Below are positions 27,824 through 45,060 of a stretch of 64,000 nucleotides of DNA, piece after piece; the stretch's first letter is position 1; every line of letters starts with the position of its first letter. Both the position numbers and the translations under genes were made by a program. The stretch is from positions 358,134 through 422,133 of the forward strand of contig NW_001865072.1 in the NCBI RefSeq assembly GCF_000002865.3, read 5' to 3'. A model generated the notes under the pieces. The model was given only the letters and a program-made list of their open reading frames with translations, ran no database searches and was not told the origin of the DNA. Source of the stretch: Monosiga brevicollis MX1. Taxonomy: Eukaryota > Opisthokonta > Choanoflagellata > Craspedida > Salpingoecidae.

Positions 27824-29541
27824 GGTTCACGGTCTAGCCCAACGCACAATATACATGAATAAGCGAAGGCACACATGCACGCCGTAAACCTTGCCTGGCG
27901 CGGTGCCACCGCACGCCATGAACAAGGTGCGGGACGGCTGGAGGACGATGACAGAGAGAGAGAAACAACAGCTCAAAACACAAAAAAAAAAAGATGGTGG
28001 CGGGGGGGCGCAAGGTCTGGAGGGTTGACCAGCCCCTTTCCCCCCACCCCAGCAGGCAGCAACAAACCCACTTCTACCCCCAGGCAAGGTATTCATCTCC
28101 CTCGACACCCCACGGCACACACTGACCTTGATCGGGAGAGAGAGAGGTGCGGTTCAAAACAGACACACTGAAATGCACGCTCTGCGCTTGAGCGATGTTG
28201 ACCATAACAATCGTCAGATCAAACAGGAGCAGAGACAGAGACAGAAGAGAGAGAGACCGAGACACACAGAAGAGAGACAGAGACAGAAGAGAAGAGGAGA
28301 GAGAGAGAGAAGAGAGAGAAAAAGACTGGTTCACACAAAAAGACCGAAGAGTTTCAGTTGGTAGCAGAGCATAGGTACACACAGTTATTTGAGAGTTGAA
28401 GACTTTTTGTGTATCATTGGAGATATCATTAATGACTGCAGATTGATTTGAATTTCACCAGAGAAATTGTCAGAAAAGGTCCTGTACCTAACTCATCTTC
28501 GCATGAATACACTTGGGTCGGTCCTTCATAAAGTATAATCATACTCTCCTTTTTGTGACAATATATTGCCATTCATTCGAGGCGAACACCATTTTATTGG
28601 CAGTCAGTATTTCGGGTCGTGCTCGGCCATTCTGTGTGAAGTACGTTTCAAATCAAGCACAGCAGAAGCGCTAAATTTTTGTGGATCAAACGAGGGTGCT
28701 CTTGTGTTCATACGCTTCCTGTGGATGCCGTAGCAGCCCAAAGACCAGAAAATTAGTTATTCTGAAATAAATCCCATTTCTTTTCCTTACAAAACTAACT
28801 TAGTTTTGATTCTCTAGGGCTACATGGCTCCGATTGGTATGTCAAATGGCAGCGCCATAAGACGAGTCAGCGAAGCAATGAGACAACTTGGTGGGTAAAG
28901 GCAGATGGACAAGACAAGTTCTGATTGATCAATGGTCATTCAAGGTTTATTTCGATTGACAAACGCCCGGGACGATTTTTTTTCCAAACACTTAGTAAGC
29001 AAGCTGTTTCCTTATTGGGTGGACTTAGACGATTTTCTCTTCTTGGGATGTGGTTGCCACTGCGCCACTCGTGCAAGGTGTGTTCGACGTGGAGACCCAG
29101 TTTGGACGATTGATGGGGAAGGGCTACGGTCCGCAGCGGCGCTTGAGGCTTCTCGTGTTCGCGCCTCGGTACTTGCATGTGATGTCTCTGATGCCGCCGT
29201 AGACGGCGTGGTGCACGGTGGACTTGTCACCTGAATGCAATGATGAAGACGAGGAATACAGATGAGAGTGAAGCCAACGAAGATGGAAGTACAAATGAGA
29301 ATGAAGCGCACCCGCTCCAACGGTCTTAACAGTCAACGAAAGCAGTCAAATCTTTCTTTTCAAAAAAGGTGACAATCAGAAGAACACGAAAAAAACCGTT
29401 TCTAACCGTTGAAGTGTGCACCGACCAGCATTTACAACGGCAGCGCCGTCAAACTGGTGCTCGGACCTCTTTTAACGTGGTTGCGCTCCCCCCACACGTT
29501 CATCTGCACACATACACACACGATACACGTGCACCAGTGAC
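27824..29541. other. Intergenic with AT-rich island and purine tracts
   Basis: Divergent spacer of 1.7 kb between the sorting nexin and EXO1. Contains a (GA)n-rich tract at about 28210-28325 and a clearly AT-richer stretch at about 28380-28930 with no long open frame on either strand. Small open frames at 28932-29234 (+) and 29320-29012 (-) overlap each other and have no family. Probably promoters for both neighbours. Confidence 0.5.
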
Positions 29542-32377
29542 ATGGGAATTCAGGGCTTACTGCCCCTGGTGCAGCCTGCGATGCGCAAGGTGCATATGCG
29601 GGCCTTTGAGGGCAAGCGTGTGGCCATCGACGCCTTTAGCTGGTTGCACCGCGGCGCGTATGCCTGCGCCATGGACCTTGCCCTCCGCAAGCAGACTGAC
29701 ATGTAGGTTGCTCCCTGGAGCTTGCTTGATTTTGGGCATCAGGGCTTGATGTAGACATCCCACGCCCCGCCTCCTGCTCTTGTGATACCCCCCTGCTGCC
29801 GTGCCATTCAACCTTACGCCTCCTCGATTAGGCATGTGCGATTCTGCATGAAGCGGATTGCGCTTCTCAAACAATGTAATATCACCCCAATCATGGTCTT
29901 TGATGGGCAGCCTCTGCCCTCAAAACGCAACGAGAACCAGCGCCGCACGGCACAGCGGCTAGAGGGCCGCAAGCGTGGCCTGGCGCTCTTGCGCGAGGGC
30001 AAGCGAGCCGAGGCCCGTCGTCAGTTTTCTCAAAGCATCCATATTGATGGGGCCATTGCCTTTCAGCTCATCGAAGCCTGCCGCAAAGCTGCCATCGAGG
30101 TTCTTGTTGCCCCATACGAGGCCGACGCCCAAATGGCCTTTTTAGCCCACAGCGGTTATGTCGATGCCGTTCTCACCGAGGACTCGGATCTCATTGTCTA
30201 CCAAGTTCCCTGGTTCGTCCATTCAGTCGTTGGCATCAGTCAAAGCCCTTTCCTTCACAAATCAACAATTTTCTTACTGCCCTGCGTATTTGCTGGGTTG
30301 GGGGTCGCATGCTTGTTGCAGCATCATTTACAAGCTCGAAGAGAGCGGTGAAGCCCAGCTTATGGAAGTCAACCTGCTTTGTACGTGGTGGTGGTGGTCC
30401 CCTGTGAGCTTGCTCGCTCGTTGTGTCATGATTCAACTGACGATGTTCTCACGCCTCTGAGCAGATCGTGGTGCTCAACTGGACAGCAACATCAATTTTG
30501 CATCTTGGACCCCCACCATGTTTCGCTGGGTGCGATCTTTTCCATCCTTTCTCATGCTTCACTTTTGGCCCTCTCTCTGATGAGTGTCGATGGCAGTCGA
30601 TGGCTCTTTGTTTGCTTGCTGGCTGGCTGGCTTCTTCTTCTTGTCACTCATTGTCCTGTTTTTACACGTGGTCAGATGTGCATTTTGGCCGGCTGTGACT
30701 ACCTGCCGTCGGCCGCTCGCATGGGCATCAAGAGTGCCTACCGAATCGTCCGAACTTCTCGCAGTATTGCTCAGGTACGCGCATGTAGCTGCTTATCAGT
30801 GATTTTTTTTTTGTCACTTCTGATCGTCCAATTCACCTTGCGGGTGCTGCCTCGGGTCTGTGCCAGATTTGCAAGACCATGTCTGCCCAAGGCTTTGCAG
30901 GAGATGCCGAGTACATGCGTGGATTCGTCAAGGTATGGATGCAAGCAGCGCAAGGGCACGTGATGCTCCCACCACAAACACCGACTGTACCGCGCTCATT
31001 TCATCGATTTGTTTGATTATGTTAGGCGGAAAACACTTTTCTGCATCAAGTCGTTTTTGATCCTCAAACTCAGCAGCTACGCTATCTCACGGCTTGGCCC
31101 GAGGGATCGGATGGCAGTCAACACAACTATGTTGGCGAGTATGTTCTTGGACCACGTCCTACACTCTGACAACAGCGTCCGCGGCAGCTCACCTCGGCAT
31201 GTTGTGGCTTAGGCTGTTTGAAAACGAGCTGGCACGCGCAATTGCCTGTGGTGCCTTGGACCCCATGACGCACCGTCCACACCAAAGCCACGCTGAGCGG
31301 TCCGCTGCAACGGCCTCAGCCAAACGCTCGGCCAACCAAGCCCATCACAATGACAGGAGTCAACTCGCAGACGCAGACGCTGGTGCTGGCAACGGCTCCA
31401 CTGCTGGATTGCATCCTTCTGCGGCCGCGGTAGCGGCCCTACCCGTGCCACAAGTCGCAGACAAGGCATCGGCTCGCGATTATCTACGGCAGTTTGAGCA
31501 CGGCACGGCGCAGAGTCGTACTCTGGATGCCTTTGTCGTCACGCGTTCCTCTCGTGCTGTCATTGCTAGCTCCGCACCCCGGGCTGGGTCTCCAGTACCC
31601 CGGTCTTCAGGGCATGCCCCAAGTGGCCTGAGTTCGACACCGCCCACCTCTCCTACCAAGCGTCGAACGCTCCCAGCGCTGCGCAAGGCCGTCAGCCAGG
31701 ACGGACAGACCAAAACGTCAGCCGATGCCTCCGCCTACCTACATCTACAGGCCAGCGCCAGTGTGACTCGTGGCTTCAAGCAACCCCAAAGTGCCCTGCT
31801 TCGGACCAAGCAGGAAAGCACGTCGGTGCCCTCACTCCCTGCTCGTCCAGTCAAAAGGTGAGAGCCATGCTTGCGACCGGTCTTCTCTCCTCCCACCATG
31901 CTGATCTGCCACGCCCTCTTCCATCTGGACCTCTTGTAGCAAGTACTTTTCCTTTGGCCGACCTGCAGGCCTAGCCACCGCCACCACCACCCCCACCACC
32001 CCCGAAGCCGATTCCACTGCCAGCCCTGAGCCAACACGACCGGCTGTTGCCTTTTTGGACACAAAGGTTTGTGGAAACATGCCACGATATCTTGTTTCCG
32101 GAGTTTCAATCCCTGGCGTGTACACCGTCGATAGACTTTGCACAACGCAAGCTCACATGCTCAATTACATTGACTTGCAACGACGCTGCCGTCACAGACG
32201 GCAGCAGCGCTGGTAGACATGAACGCATATCGCTGCCCAAGACCAAGCAAAGCAGCAAAACATACGCCTCTCATGCCTCGGCCAACAATAGCAATTTCGG
32301 AGCAACAGGGCGCGCCTCTGAGTGCGGCAGAGTTGGACAAACTCTTCTCGTATCGCCGCGAGACCAGCACTCCCTAG
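29542..32377 (+). CDS. EXO1: Exonuclease 1 (Rad2/XPG family)
   Basis: Ten exons: 29542-29702, 29832-30212, 30322-30380, 30465-30529, 30676-30774, 30867-30932, 31026-31138, 31213-31857, 31940-32066, 32198-32377. They give 631 residues. The N domain begins MGIQGLLPLV with metal-site motifs IDAFSWLH, VFDGQPLPSK and the arch region. The I domain has APYEADAQMAFLA...TEDSDL (catalytic acids) and ILAGCDYLPS with a helix-hairpin-helix next. FLHQVVFDP follows, as in EXO1 rather than FEN1. Residues beyond about 330 are Ser/Ala/Pro-rich and disordered; a KYFSFGRP patch and the acidic SAAELDKLF end may be partner-binding motifs, by analogy to PCNA- or MutL-binding peptides in EXO1 tails, but neither is a clear PIP box. 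Shorter than human (846). Confidence 0.94.
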
Positions 32378-32612
32378 CAACGTCCATCTAGGCGTCAAAA
32401 CAGGGTGTGCAGACCATTGTGGAGGCTCCCCCCCCCCACATGCACACACAAAAGCGCTGCGCGCTTTCTTCGACGCCATCTTGGCTAACACTAGAGTCGA
32501 CCCAACAGCGCGTTTGTTGTGAACATTGCCGTAATGATGAGGTTCCTGCTCGTCGGCGGCCTGAAATCGAAAAGTCATGTCGACAAAGGGATCTTGTTTG
32601 GCTGGTGTCCAC

Positions 32613-32819
32613 TCAAATCAAGTTGAGGTTGGTCACATACAGGACGCGCGCCGCTTGATCGAAGGACGTGCAGATCGCCAAGCCTCGCTACAGAAGGGCA
32701 AAAACGTGAAGTAGAACCACAACAATAAAGGGGGTGAGGCGATGCGGAAGGAAGGGGTGTGACGGGAAACGGAAGAATGACCCAAAAAAAAAAAAAAGCA
32801 AAAAAAAAAAAAGCAAAAA

Positions 32820-32850
<31 letters not shown>

Positions 32851-34400
32851 AAAAAAAATCAAAAAGTCAAGGAGCGTCGTTGAGAATGCATACCATGTCT
32901 GAGCTCCAGTCAAAAGAGGCGACGGGCTGGGTGGAGACGACACTGCTGTTGACAAATTGAACGGTGCCGGCAACACCACGAGGTTGACCGTCTTCATCCT
33001 CTTCCACGCGCTTCTTGGGGTAGTTGTATTTCCACAGATTGACAGCACCATTGCCACCACCCGTCACAAACACGTCCCGGTCGTGGGGCGAATGCTCGCC
33101 AACCCAGATTGTGGCCTTGTGACTCTGTCGGTAGCCACAGGCACGTGAGCGCAATATCAAGAACGCATGGGATGGTGCACGAATCGTGGGCTTGAACAAA
33201 CCTTTTCTGTGACCGCCGCATATCCACCGGCTTTCTCGTTGAAGGTGCGCATATCAAAGACATTGAAAGTGGACTCAAGACCAGATACGAGTAGCTTATT
33301 CATGGAAATATCCGGGCGGTCAAATTGCAGCGAGCAAATCTATTGTCATACAGAGCGATGTCGGTGATGAGCAATGAGAACGTGAGCGGTGGAAAAGTGA
33401 AACGGCACAAGACAGGAGCAAGGGCAAAGAAAGAACAGGCGTGACTGAACGTACGCCGTTGGGCAGCGTCGTTTCCCAGCGAAGTTTCATGGCGCGAAGA
33501 TCAAAGAGCTTGAGGTCACCGTTGTCATAGCCGGCGGCGACGCAGCGCTCCTCATCAAAGGAGTGGCCAAAGGCAACTGACCAGCAGTCTCGCGCGGTCT
33601 CGCTGTCTTCGGGCGCGAGATCCACAACCGGCACCTCGGGCTGTCGGGTGTCCCAAATTTTGACGCAACCTGATCCAAGTGCAAGGAGATGCTGATGTGA
33701 GTTGAATCTGGCGCTGGCACTGGGCCTGGCTCAAGCAATCAAGCAATCAAGCAATCAAGCAAACAAGCAGACCAACCATCTTTGCCGCCCGTGGCAATTT
33801 CCGGGGCACCGCCTTGATTGAGGCCGCCAGCGCCGTCAATGCAATAGATCATGCCATCATGCTGTTTGGCCGAGTACACGGGGTTGTCCAGACGTTCGAG
33901 ATCCCTGTCATTCGAAACAAGACCACCGCGAAGCGGTGAGGACAGGCCGTTGCTGATGACAAGTCGACGTAACTGCCACGGACTTACCACAAGGAGAGTT
34001 CGCCGTCAAAGTCTCCCACAGCCAGATGGCGTTCTTCAAAGCTTGATGCCTTAAAGGTGCCACACTTGATACCGTGCGGCCGTGTCACCTGGCAGCCACG
34101 ATAAATTGAAGGCCCGGGGCATGCAGAGTCAAGACAGAACAACGGGATACAGCAGGGAGGGGAACAACACAACGAAGCAAGAAGCCAAAAAGAGGGGGGC
34201 TTTGAGAAAGCACAGCGCGTGCGCACCTCAGCTTCAAGCTCTAGTTTGCTATCCTTGAGCGCCATGACCTGGAGCGCGCCCGTGTTGCGGGCATGCTGTC
34301 CAAAAAGCACACAGCGGGCGCTGGCAGGAACCCAGCGGGCGCCAAAAAGCGTATAGTTGACGCTATGGTTCACATGCTCAATGATCTGCGGCTTTTCCAT
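32613..34400 (-). CDS. WDR92: WD40 axonemal dynein assembly factor WDR92 (Monad)
   Basis: Seven exons: 34400-34227, 34088-33988, 33904-33777, 33669-33455, 33339-33202, 33124-32894, 32687-32613. They give 353 residues (human 357). The start [10 protein letters not shown] and nearly every WD repeat match the family: [83 protein letters not shown] and the C-terminal [13 protein letters not shown]. The family (DNAAF10) works with the R2TP-like chaperone in cytoplasmic pre-assembly of axonemal dynein arms, so its presence fits a flagellated cell. The last intron carries a run of T-tracts separated by GC (see repeat entry); the third intron has an AAGCAATC octamer array. Confidence 0.95.
32782..32862. 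repeat. Regular A-tract array in WDR92 intron
   Basis: Five runs of 10-15 A separated by GC on the plus strand, i.e. T-tracts separated by GC on the transcribed strand of WDR92, beginning about 30 bases after the last exon-6 base. It may be slipped-strand expansion or act as a polypyrimidine tract. Confidence 0.8.
33730..33770. repeat. 8-bp microsatellite in WDR92 intron
   Basis: About four to five head-to-tail copies of aagcaatc (the last degenerate, aagcaaac), just downstream of the donor of exon 3. Confidence 0.8.
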
Positions 34401-35313
34401 CCCAGCGGTGAAGGGAAGTAATCAAAGCGAATCCGTCCGCGTCTACGTGCTTGCGCCGCTTGCTGCCTGCACCACAAGTCCAAGCCTCAAACCGCAGGTG
34501 TCCAGCGCGCTGCCACTAGAAAAGAAGAGAAAAGAAAAATGGATCAGATGCCCATTTTGTGTTGCTAAGACTTTATGTGTGTGTGAATGTGTGTGTGTGT
34601 GATGTCAGATCTTTTTTTTTTCTTCTGAACGGACTTAAAGATGCTGCTTTTGTGACTGGGCGGGGTGGAAGACGCGGAAGACGGAAGACGCGGAGGACGG
34701 ACGACGGAGAGGGCACGGGTGCAAATGCAAAATGCAAAGGCGGGGGGTGGATCGCAACAAAAGATGGACAGCCAACACGATGGTGTGAGGGCTGCTGGTG
34801 ACTTGGAACAGATGTCGATCAGGAATTAAACCTTGGAATTTTGCCTATATCGACGTAAGCCAAAGGACTGGGGGATGCAGACTTTTGTGGCACACCAGAC
34901 TTGTCAAAACTACTCTCCTAAACATGGCGATGCACGGTGGGCACGGCCACCTCAAACAGGAACAAAAAGCAGACACAGGATAAAACAGAACAGGAAAAGA
35001 AAAGAAAAAAAGAAAGAAAGAACAAAAGACACTGTGTGCTAAAGGGAAAAAAAACTGGCAGCGTTGGCATCAATCGGGCTCGGTGATGGTGACCGAGCTT
35101 GCTTCATCAAGCAAGCTAAGTGAAGAAAAAGGAAACAAAACAAGGAGGAAGAACGAGAGGATAGGAGGAGGAAAGGGGCGGGAAGAAGGGGTCAGGGGGC
35201 GAGCTTGCATGATGATGGCCGGCTTGCACGGCGAGGGTTGGAACGATCAGGTACAGCACTTGGGTTTTGGGGCCGCCGTCGCGGCAATGGGCGCGGGTGA
35301 CCTAAAGGCACAG
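34401..35313. other. Intergenic, minus-strand tandem genes
   Basis: Lies between WDR92 and the Rab-like gene, both on the minus strand. Contains a short (TG)n at about 34576-34602, an imperfect ggaagacg/cggacgac repeat at about 34663-34712, and purine-rich DNA at 34980-35200. No gene supported. Confidence 0.5.
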
Positions 35314-36081
35314 CTAGATCAGCTTTGCTGCGAGCGGCACCTGGGCGCACGGGAAGCTGCGCGACCAGCAAGGATAATGAAAGGATGCCAAGTCAGCCTG
35401 CGGGTCGTACCGTGCGACGGCGCCATGCAGTCGTTGCGCAAGTTGACTACAGCATTCGTCAATCCCAGCCCCGGTGCGTGCAGAGGTTTTCAAGTAGGGA
35501 ATGCCCAGTTCGGCAGCCCTGGCCTTGGCTTCACTCTCCGTGACTTGAGGCTCGAGGTCGTTCTTGGTTGAGACAAGGAACCGCACGAGCGACTTTTTGA
35601 GGTTGTTGCGCTCCACCTCGTCCACCCAATCAGAGAGGCGCTCAAAGGAGGAGCGATTGTGAATGTCAAACATGAACAGGACGGCGTCAGCCTTTTGATA
35701 AACGGAGCCAATGTTGGTGTGAAAGCGCTCTTGGCCGGCAGTATCCCAGAGTTGGAGGGCGATTCGTTCGCCGTGACATTCCTCAATCCGCGTTTTCTAC
35801 ACCGAGAGAGGGTGAGAGGGAGAGGCAGGGGGGAGGAGGCATCAGCATTGAGACGGTCAAGCCAAACCGGTGGAGGTGCGGTGGCTGGATTTGAGTCGGT
35901 TGAGTCGGGATTTGCTGTCACCTACCCGATCGAGACCAATGGTGGCCTCGGTGCGGAGTGGTTCCTCCGCCCCCGTCATGGCAAGGAGAACTGCCGTTTT
36001 GCCGATGCCAGCGTTGCCCACGGTCAAGATGGTGTATTCCTTTTCCCTAGAGCCGAGATTGAGATGAGATTGAGTCGTCAT
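35314..36081 (-). CDS. Rab-like small GTPase lacking a prenylation cysteine
   Basis: Two exons, 36081-35926 and 35796-35314, joined in phase 0 give 212 residues. G1 is GNAGIGKT; switch I has ATIGLDR; G3 is LWDTAGQERFHTN; the G4 position reads STKND instead of NKxD; G5 is KTSART. The DTAGQERF and TIG motifs place it near Rabs. The C-terminus runs into FHYPCWSRSFPCAQVPLAAKLI-like sequence, with no terminal Cys, so classical prenylation is absent unless a further 3' splice exists that I missed (the reading after codon about 190 looks less gene-like). The start is the ATG before SHLNLGSREKEYTI. It lies next to the assembly gap; a second Rab-like gene starts on the other strand 1.3 kb away. Confidence 0.8.
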
Positions 36082-36966
36082 TGACAATCGAGGGGAAGGA
36101 GGAGGGAGGAGGTGGGCGACGGGCCAGCCAAGCGCGGGGCATGGCATGACGCGGCTCGAAACACGTTGTCGTACCAAGAGCCCTCTGGCTCGTCGCTGAC
36201 AGAGAGACGCATGGCCATGGTGGTGCTGACGGCTGCGCAAAGCCAGACGCCGATCACAGCGCAAGTCAGCTCACTTGCGGGCCGCAACGGCTTGCAAACA
36301 CGGCCACTCTGGCACGGAAGCCTTTTGGCCCAAAACAGCCACACCACAACCCAATCGACCGATCGAAANNNNNNNNNNNNNNNNNNNNNNNNNNNNNNNN
36401 NNNNNNNNNNNNNNNNNNNNNNNNNNNNNNNNNNNNNNNNNNNNNNNNNNNNNNNNNNNNNNNNNNNNNNNNNNNNNNNNNNNNNNNNNNNNNNNNNNNN
36501 NNNNNNNNNNNNNNNNNNNNNNNNNNNNNNNNNNNNNNNNNNNNNNNNNNNNNNNNNNNNNNNNNNNNNNNNNNNNNNNNNNNNNNNNNNNNNNNNNNNN
36601 NNNNNNNNNNNNNNNNNNNNNNNNNNNNNNNNNNNNNNNNNNNNNNNNNNNNNNNNNNNNNNNNNNNNNNGGGGGGGGCGGGGGGCGGGCAACAGCCAAT
36701 CAATCGTCTGGACACACAGGAGCCCACACACATACACACAAATACGGAACACGAACAAGAATATTATCGGCAATTGGTTAGGTTGAACACCCATTAACAT
36801 CTGCAACAACTACAGCATCATCTACATGTTTTCGCATCCCATTGTTTTTTGTGCGTTTGCCTATGTTTGTGTGTGTGTGTGTGTGTGTGTGTGCGTTGAT
36901 GGAGTAATGATGATGATGACTTTTGGCCACAACTGCTGTTGTTCACTAATCGTTCGTGTTGGTTGG

Positions 36967-36998
<32 letters not shown>

Positions 36999-37413
36999 AT
37001 TTTGTTCACGCGCTGTTCCATCGCGCTGTTCCGCATGCATCTGGGTGCGGGGGGCTTGTTGTTGCTGGAGTGTTGCAGCTTTGCTTGGTGCTAAGGGAGG
37101 GGAGGTCTTGATCCCTCTGCCTCGTGTTTGATTGCTTCAAGCTTCTTCCGTTTCCTGTCTTGGCTCGGTCCCAGGCGTGGGCGTGTTGTTGTTGTACGTG
37201 GGGTAGATTGGTTTGGTGGGAGCCTTTGGAGGGCGGCGTTCTGCTCTTGAGGGCTGCATCCTTGCTCGTTGAATCGGCCGGCCTCCCCACAGGCGCTTCG
37301 ATCAAGACGGGCTGAAAGCATCAGGTCTGACCGCCCGGCTTCTCCCAGCTCTTTCACCCTTCCATACCAAGGGGATTGCCTTCGAACGAATACCAAGCGA
37401 ACCCACAGCAATC
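36082..37413. other. Divergent spacer containing assembly gap
   Basis: Between the two GTPase genes. 36369-36670 is a run of N. GC-rich flanks adjoin the gap (a G-run at 36671-36685). GT repeats occur at about 36868-36893 and 36969-36998. An open frame on the minus strand left of the gap (36300-36110) has a hydrophobic stretch and may be a chance frame; the gap prevents judgement. Confidence 0.5.
36369..36670. other. Assembly gap (302 N)
   Basis: Unknown bases in the deposited sequence. Nothing can be said about its content; open frames through it are artefacts. Confidence 0.99.
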
Positions 37414-38900
37414 ATGGCCAACCCCGTCGTGCCCGCCAACATCCCGCCCCCTGATGACCCGTGCGTAGCGCTTTCAGCCCACAACACATGTTGTTGTTTT
37501 TCGCCCCATGCTGTCCTTGGCTCCTCCTCGTGCCCGTTCACCGGCTTTGGGCCAGGCGAAGATCCAAGGTCAAGCCTCGACTGCCAAAATCGCGCATCCT
37601 CATCCTCACGGCATTTTCCAATGACATTCATCCTTGGTCGCAGGAATCGGATCAACATTATCATCGTTGGCGATGCTGGTGAGTGTCCCTGTGTGCCCCT
37701 TGCCCTGGCCACAAAGGCACCGAGCTGAGCTCTTCACATCTGATGAATCGATGCGGGTCTGACCCTTGCCTCTGCTTTGCTGTCTCCTCCTGCTCTCCGC
37801 TTCTTCCTCTCTCGGTCCAGGCGTGGGCAAGACCTCCTTTGCCATTCGCTACGTCAACGAGACCTTTGAGCAAACGACCCTTAATGCGAACCAGGAAATG
37901 GTGCGGCCTTGACTTTGATCAACCTGGTTCTGTGCACCTGCTCAAGTAACTCATGACCATCTCCGTCCGTTGTAGTTTATCAAGCCCATGACCGTAGATG
38001 GACAGGAGCGCACTCTCTTGTTGTGGGACACGGTTGGCCAGGAGCGCTTCCGGTGCGTTGCCAGACCTGAGAGCGAGCTGCTTTGTATTTGGGGGACCCG
38101 GAAGAATGATGGCCAAATGCTTTTGCTTGGTCCGGCCACTCACGCCTTCCGTGTTCCTCCTCCCTTTGTTCGGGTCTCTCCTTGCCCCCGGGCGTTAACC
38201 TCGAGCAGAACCATCACAGCCGGGTTTTACCGGCAAGCACACATCGCCTTGGTGATGTACGCTGTTGATTCACCGGTTGGTTCTTGCCGCCCGCTTGCCC
38301 GCTTGCCCGCTTTCCTTTCACATTTACTCGGCTTTTCCCCCCACGCTGGTGCCGTGCATGCCGCACTGGATCGCCCATGCCTATGCGCCTGATATCTTAC
38401 CCCCTTCAATTCTTCGGGCCAACGGCCCTGCTGGTCCGAAACAATAGGACTCGTTTCACACCGCGCGCCAATGGCACGATGAAGTCAAGAATTTTGGCGA
38501 CAGCGGCGTTTGTGTCGTCTTGGTGGGCAACAAGACCGACCTGCCGCGTCTCGTATCCACAGAGGAGGGCAGTGCATTGGCCAAGGACCTACAAGTGGCC
38601 TTTTGTGAAGTCTCAGCTAAAACAGGCGACTCCGTGGACGCAGCTCTCAAAGCTGTTTTGCCGGGCGTCCTCAGGTAAGCGGCATCCTCTTTATGCCTGC
38701 ATGTCTGTGGGAGCTGGATGAGCCACCCTCTCTTGGCTGTGGATCGTGTTGGTTTCTGTTGCCTCATGCCTTGCCCGGTCCTTCGACTGCTCTGGTGCAT
38801 TGGCAGCCGGCGCCCAAAACAGAAAGCCGGTGGTGCTGTTTCGATAAAGAAGCAGAGTGCATCGCGTGGTAGTGCGCGCAGCCTCTGCACGGTTCTGTGA
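37414..38900 (+). CDS. Divergent Rab-like small GTPase with CaaL box
   Basis: Seven exons: 37414-37460, 37644-37678, 37821-37900, 37976-38052, 38209-38275, 38448-38674, 38807-38900. The product is 208 residues. G1 is GDAGVGKTS; switch I is TTLNANQEMF without the usual TIG motif; G3 is LWDTVGQERFR (Val for Ala); G4 is LVGNKTDL; G5 is VSAKTGD. The C-terminus is basic (RRPKQK, KKQ) and ends CTVL, a CaaL box expected to receive geranylgeranyl from GGTase-I rather than the double-Cys Rab end. Closest general type is Rab; subfamily not assignable. The switch I change suggests altered effector or GAP recognition (inference). Confidence 0.88.
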
Positions 38901-39294
38901 ACCCTGCCCTTTCCACCCGCTCCCGATTTACGTTTGCGCCATTTGGGCTTTGAGCGCACTGCAACACTTGCTATCACCCTCAAAACTTGTTCTCCGTGCT
39001 GTATCTTGTCTGTTTTTCTCGCTATGCGCCAGTCATGTGCGTCGTGCTCCCCCAATCAATCATACCAATGCCTGCCCAGCCGTGTCAAGAGGTCAGATTC
39101 CTTATGAAGAGAGAGAGAGATGAACAGAGAGATCTAGAAATCCTTGTCATTGTCAGAAAATCGCCAACCAACGGCAGAAAACGGTCGTGTGTGTGTGTGT
39201 GTGTGTGTTTTTGCGCTGGCGCGCGACCCGTGCCTGTGGCGCCGATGTTGGGCGGCACTTTGGGAGCAGAGGACACCGCAGATGTGTCGATGCG
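38901..39294. other. Short spacer before the helicase gene
   Basis: 394 bases with a (GA)n run at 39108-39120 and (TG)n at about 39186-39208. It should hold the helicase promoter. Upstream non-coding or coding exons of the helicase here cannot be excluded. Confidence 0.5.
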
Positions 39295-45000
<5,706 letters not shown>

Positions 45001-45060
45001 TCGGTCGCCATCTGTGCTCACAACTAGCACACAGTACAGTTTGCGTCAACAGACTGGAAT

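Noticed and set aside
28932-29320. Small secreted-protein-like frames on both strands
   Set aside because: They overlap antisense to each other, lack any family and lie in a promoter-like spacer.
36078-36809. Long open frames across the N gap on both strands
   Set aside because: They consist mainly of unknown residues from the assembly gap.
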